In this document: positions 4,903-5,747 of the stretch, piece after piece | How positions within the stretch are numbered: position 1 is the first letter of the stretch | Layout of the letters: each line of letters starts with the position of its first letter | Source of the DNA: an uncultured Alphaproteobacteria bacterium | GTDB lineage: Bacteria > Pseudomonadota > Alphaproteobacteria > Caulobacterales > Parvularculaceae | Direction of reading: 5' to 3' | Length of the DNA stretch: 5,747 bases | Assembly (NCBI GenBank): GCA_938003575.1 | Contig: CALKYG010000412.1 | Location: 1 to 5,747, forward strand | Position numbers and translations under genes: made by a program | The notes under the pieces: model-generated | What the model was told of the DNA's origin: nothing | Databases searched by the model: none | Seen by the model: the letters and a program-made list of their open reading frames with translations, nothing else

Positions 4903-5535
4903 ATGCGCTCGACACTCGCGATTGAAGCCACCGAACCCCGCACCATGCGGGAGCTATTGGACCAGCGGGAGGCGTTCAAAGGCGCCGCCCGAATCATCGC
5001 CGCCCCGAACCGGGGGAGGTCTGACTTAGACGCTCTGACCGACCCCTGTCACGCTCGAATGAATGAGCTGGAGGTTATGGCCGCAGACATCGAGATAAAG
5101 ACCCTCGACGATCTCCTAGCAGCGTTCGACGTTTTCCGCGCCATGAAAGGGGAAATGGATTGCGATTACGGCGACCGGCGCGACGCGAATCTTTTAGACG
5201 CGATGCGCCGCGCCGTTGTGCATATCATGGGAAGGCGGGAGGCGTTCGGGTCAATCGAGCCGGAACCCGCCCCGACAAAGGCCGATGCTTCCGGCTCAAT
5301 ATCTTCCGTTGAAATAGCAGACGCTCTGAACGAGGTCAGGCACAGCCTCGCGTTGGCGCTGGAACTCGCCGAAGCGCGAGCGCATCGCTCTCAGTCCGAT
5401 CTGGAACGCGCAGCGGTGAACGGACTTGTCGATCTTCTCTATCAGCAAATCGACCGGCTGGAGGCTTTGGAGAGAAGTATTCACCCAAAAGAAAAAATAC
5501 AATCAGGCAGACAGTTGAGCGGGACCATTGGGTAG
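4903..5535 (+). CDS. Hypothetical protein, 210 residues, helical, accessory
   Basis: I do not recognise this protein. The ATG at 4903 is supported by AAAGGAAG (4891-4898), ending four bases before it. The product looks soluble, charged and mostly helical, with no signal peptide or membrane segment. An N-terminal half (MRSTLAIEATEPRT to about residue 115) is separated by a Pro/Ser-rich linker (EPEPAPTKADASGS, about 118-133) from a C-terminal stretch rich in Leu, Ala and Glu (about 135-195) that may form a coiled coil. The tail is polar. The tetrapeptide REAF occurs twice (near residues 23-26 and 113-116), encoded by an identical 13-base stretch in the same frame, hinting at an internal duplication. 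No catalytic motif is visible. Its position just beyond the tRNA, and the unfamiliar AT-richer gene that converges three bases later, suggest mobile or accessory origin. Confidence 0.8.
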   Translation: MRSTLAIEATEPRTMRELLDQREAFKGAARIIAAPNRGRSDLDALTDPCHARMNELEVMAADIEIKTLDDLLAAFDVFRAMKGEMDCDYGDRRDANLLDAMRRAVVHIMGRREAFGSIEPEPAPTKADASGSISSVEIADALNEVRHSLALALELAEARAHRSQSDLERAAVNGLVDLLYQQIDRLEALERSIHPKEKIQSGRQLSGTIG

Positions 5536-5538
5536 CGC

Positions 5539-5747
5539 TCAACTATTCTCTAGTCGAATAGGGCGCATCTCAATGTCTTCAATTTCGTCTAAAATCAAAT
5601 CAGTCGGATCGCATAAATCGAAATAAGCTGAATTGTTGCGAATCACAAAACGAAATTCCTTCTCCCATGAATATTGGTGGCGTTTGATAAATCCGTCATC
5701 AAAAATATCGAAGATATGTGTGGAGGCTTCGCGAGCCGGGTTGCCGT
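5539..5747 (-). CDS. Partial hypothetical protein, C-terminal 68 residues, possibly DUF2971 family
   Basis: The minus-strand frame enters from the right window edge and is open for 68 codons to a TGA (5541-5539); the start lies outside. The tail contains FIKRHQYSWEKEFRFVIRN, followed by an acidic stretch and IEDIEMRPIR. From memory, this pattern (a Lys/Arg-aromatic-x-x-E-x-E-[FY]-R block followed by a beta-strand and 'I..I.+.P') resembles the C-terminus of DUF2971 proteins, which often sit in mobile or defence-rich regions. That assignment is tentative. G+C over 5581-5747 is about 41% by hand count, far below the neighbouring core genes, and codons such as TTA, ATT and AAT are common. It converges with the 210-residue gene with a 3-base gap and no visible terminator. 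Confidence 0.75.
   Translation of the reverse strand, partial: GNPAREASTHIFDIFDDGFIKRHQYSWEKEFRFVIRNNSAYFDLCDPTDLILDEIEDIEMRPIRLENS

Noticed and set aside
1..5747. CRISPR array, insertion sequence, riboswitch or rRNA
   Set aside because: No regularly spaced repeats, transposase frames with terminal inverted repeats, recognised aptamer motifs or rRNA segments were seen on either strand.

Overview
The window looks like an alphaproteobacterial chromosome, most likely Rhizobiales/Hyphomicrobiales. The evidence is high-GC DNA, the clpX-lon-hupB-tRNA-Val order that I recall from that group, and alphaproteobacterial-type promoters. I cannot name the genus. The left 4.8 kb is mostly conserved core. 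The last ~1 kb, beyond the 3' end of the tRNA, looks like accessory DNA.

Layout: 2-727 is the 3' part of clpX (+), followed by a terminator (749-773). Next comes an unusual nested inverted repeat ending in five Ts (812-890), which encloses a heat-shock-like promoter candidate. lon (1001-3391, +) is complete. A strong terminator at 3415-3446 works on paper in both directions. Facing lon is a 44-codon single-membrane-segment small gene on the minus strand (3470-3604), with its own promoter, ribosome binding site and share of the terminator. A divergent 250-bp region leads to a short chorismate mutase-type AroQ gene (3854-4198, +), then the HU gene (4338-4610, +) and tRNA-Val(UAC) (4710-4785, +).

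Downstream of the tRNA the character changes. There is a tandem GGGAACCCA repeat, an unrecognised 210-residue helical protein (4903-5535, +), and a convergent, AT-rich partial gene on the minus strand (5539-5747) whose tail resembles DUF2971-type proteins. The most economical reading is that the tRNA 3' end is the boundary of an integrated element, but the integrase and second att copy are not in the window.

ClpX and Lon are the two main housekeeping AAA+ proteolytic machines, and HU is the nucleoid protein. Lon and HU are linked in E. coli, where Lon degrades HU. The AroQ protein would act in the shikimate branch towards phenylalanine and tyrosine. No complete new multi-gene system is visible. 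The best leads are the small membrane-protein unit, the structured clpX-lon spacer and the putative island edge.
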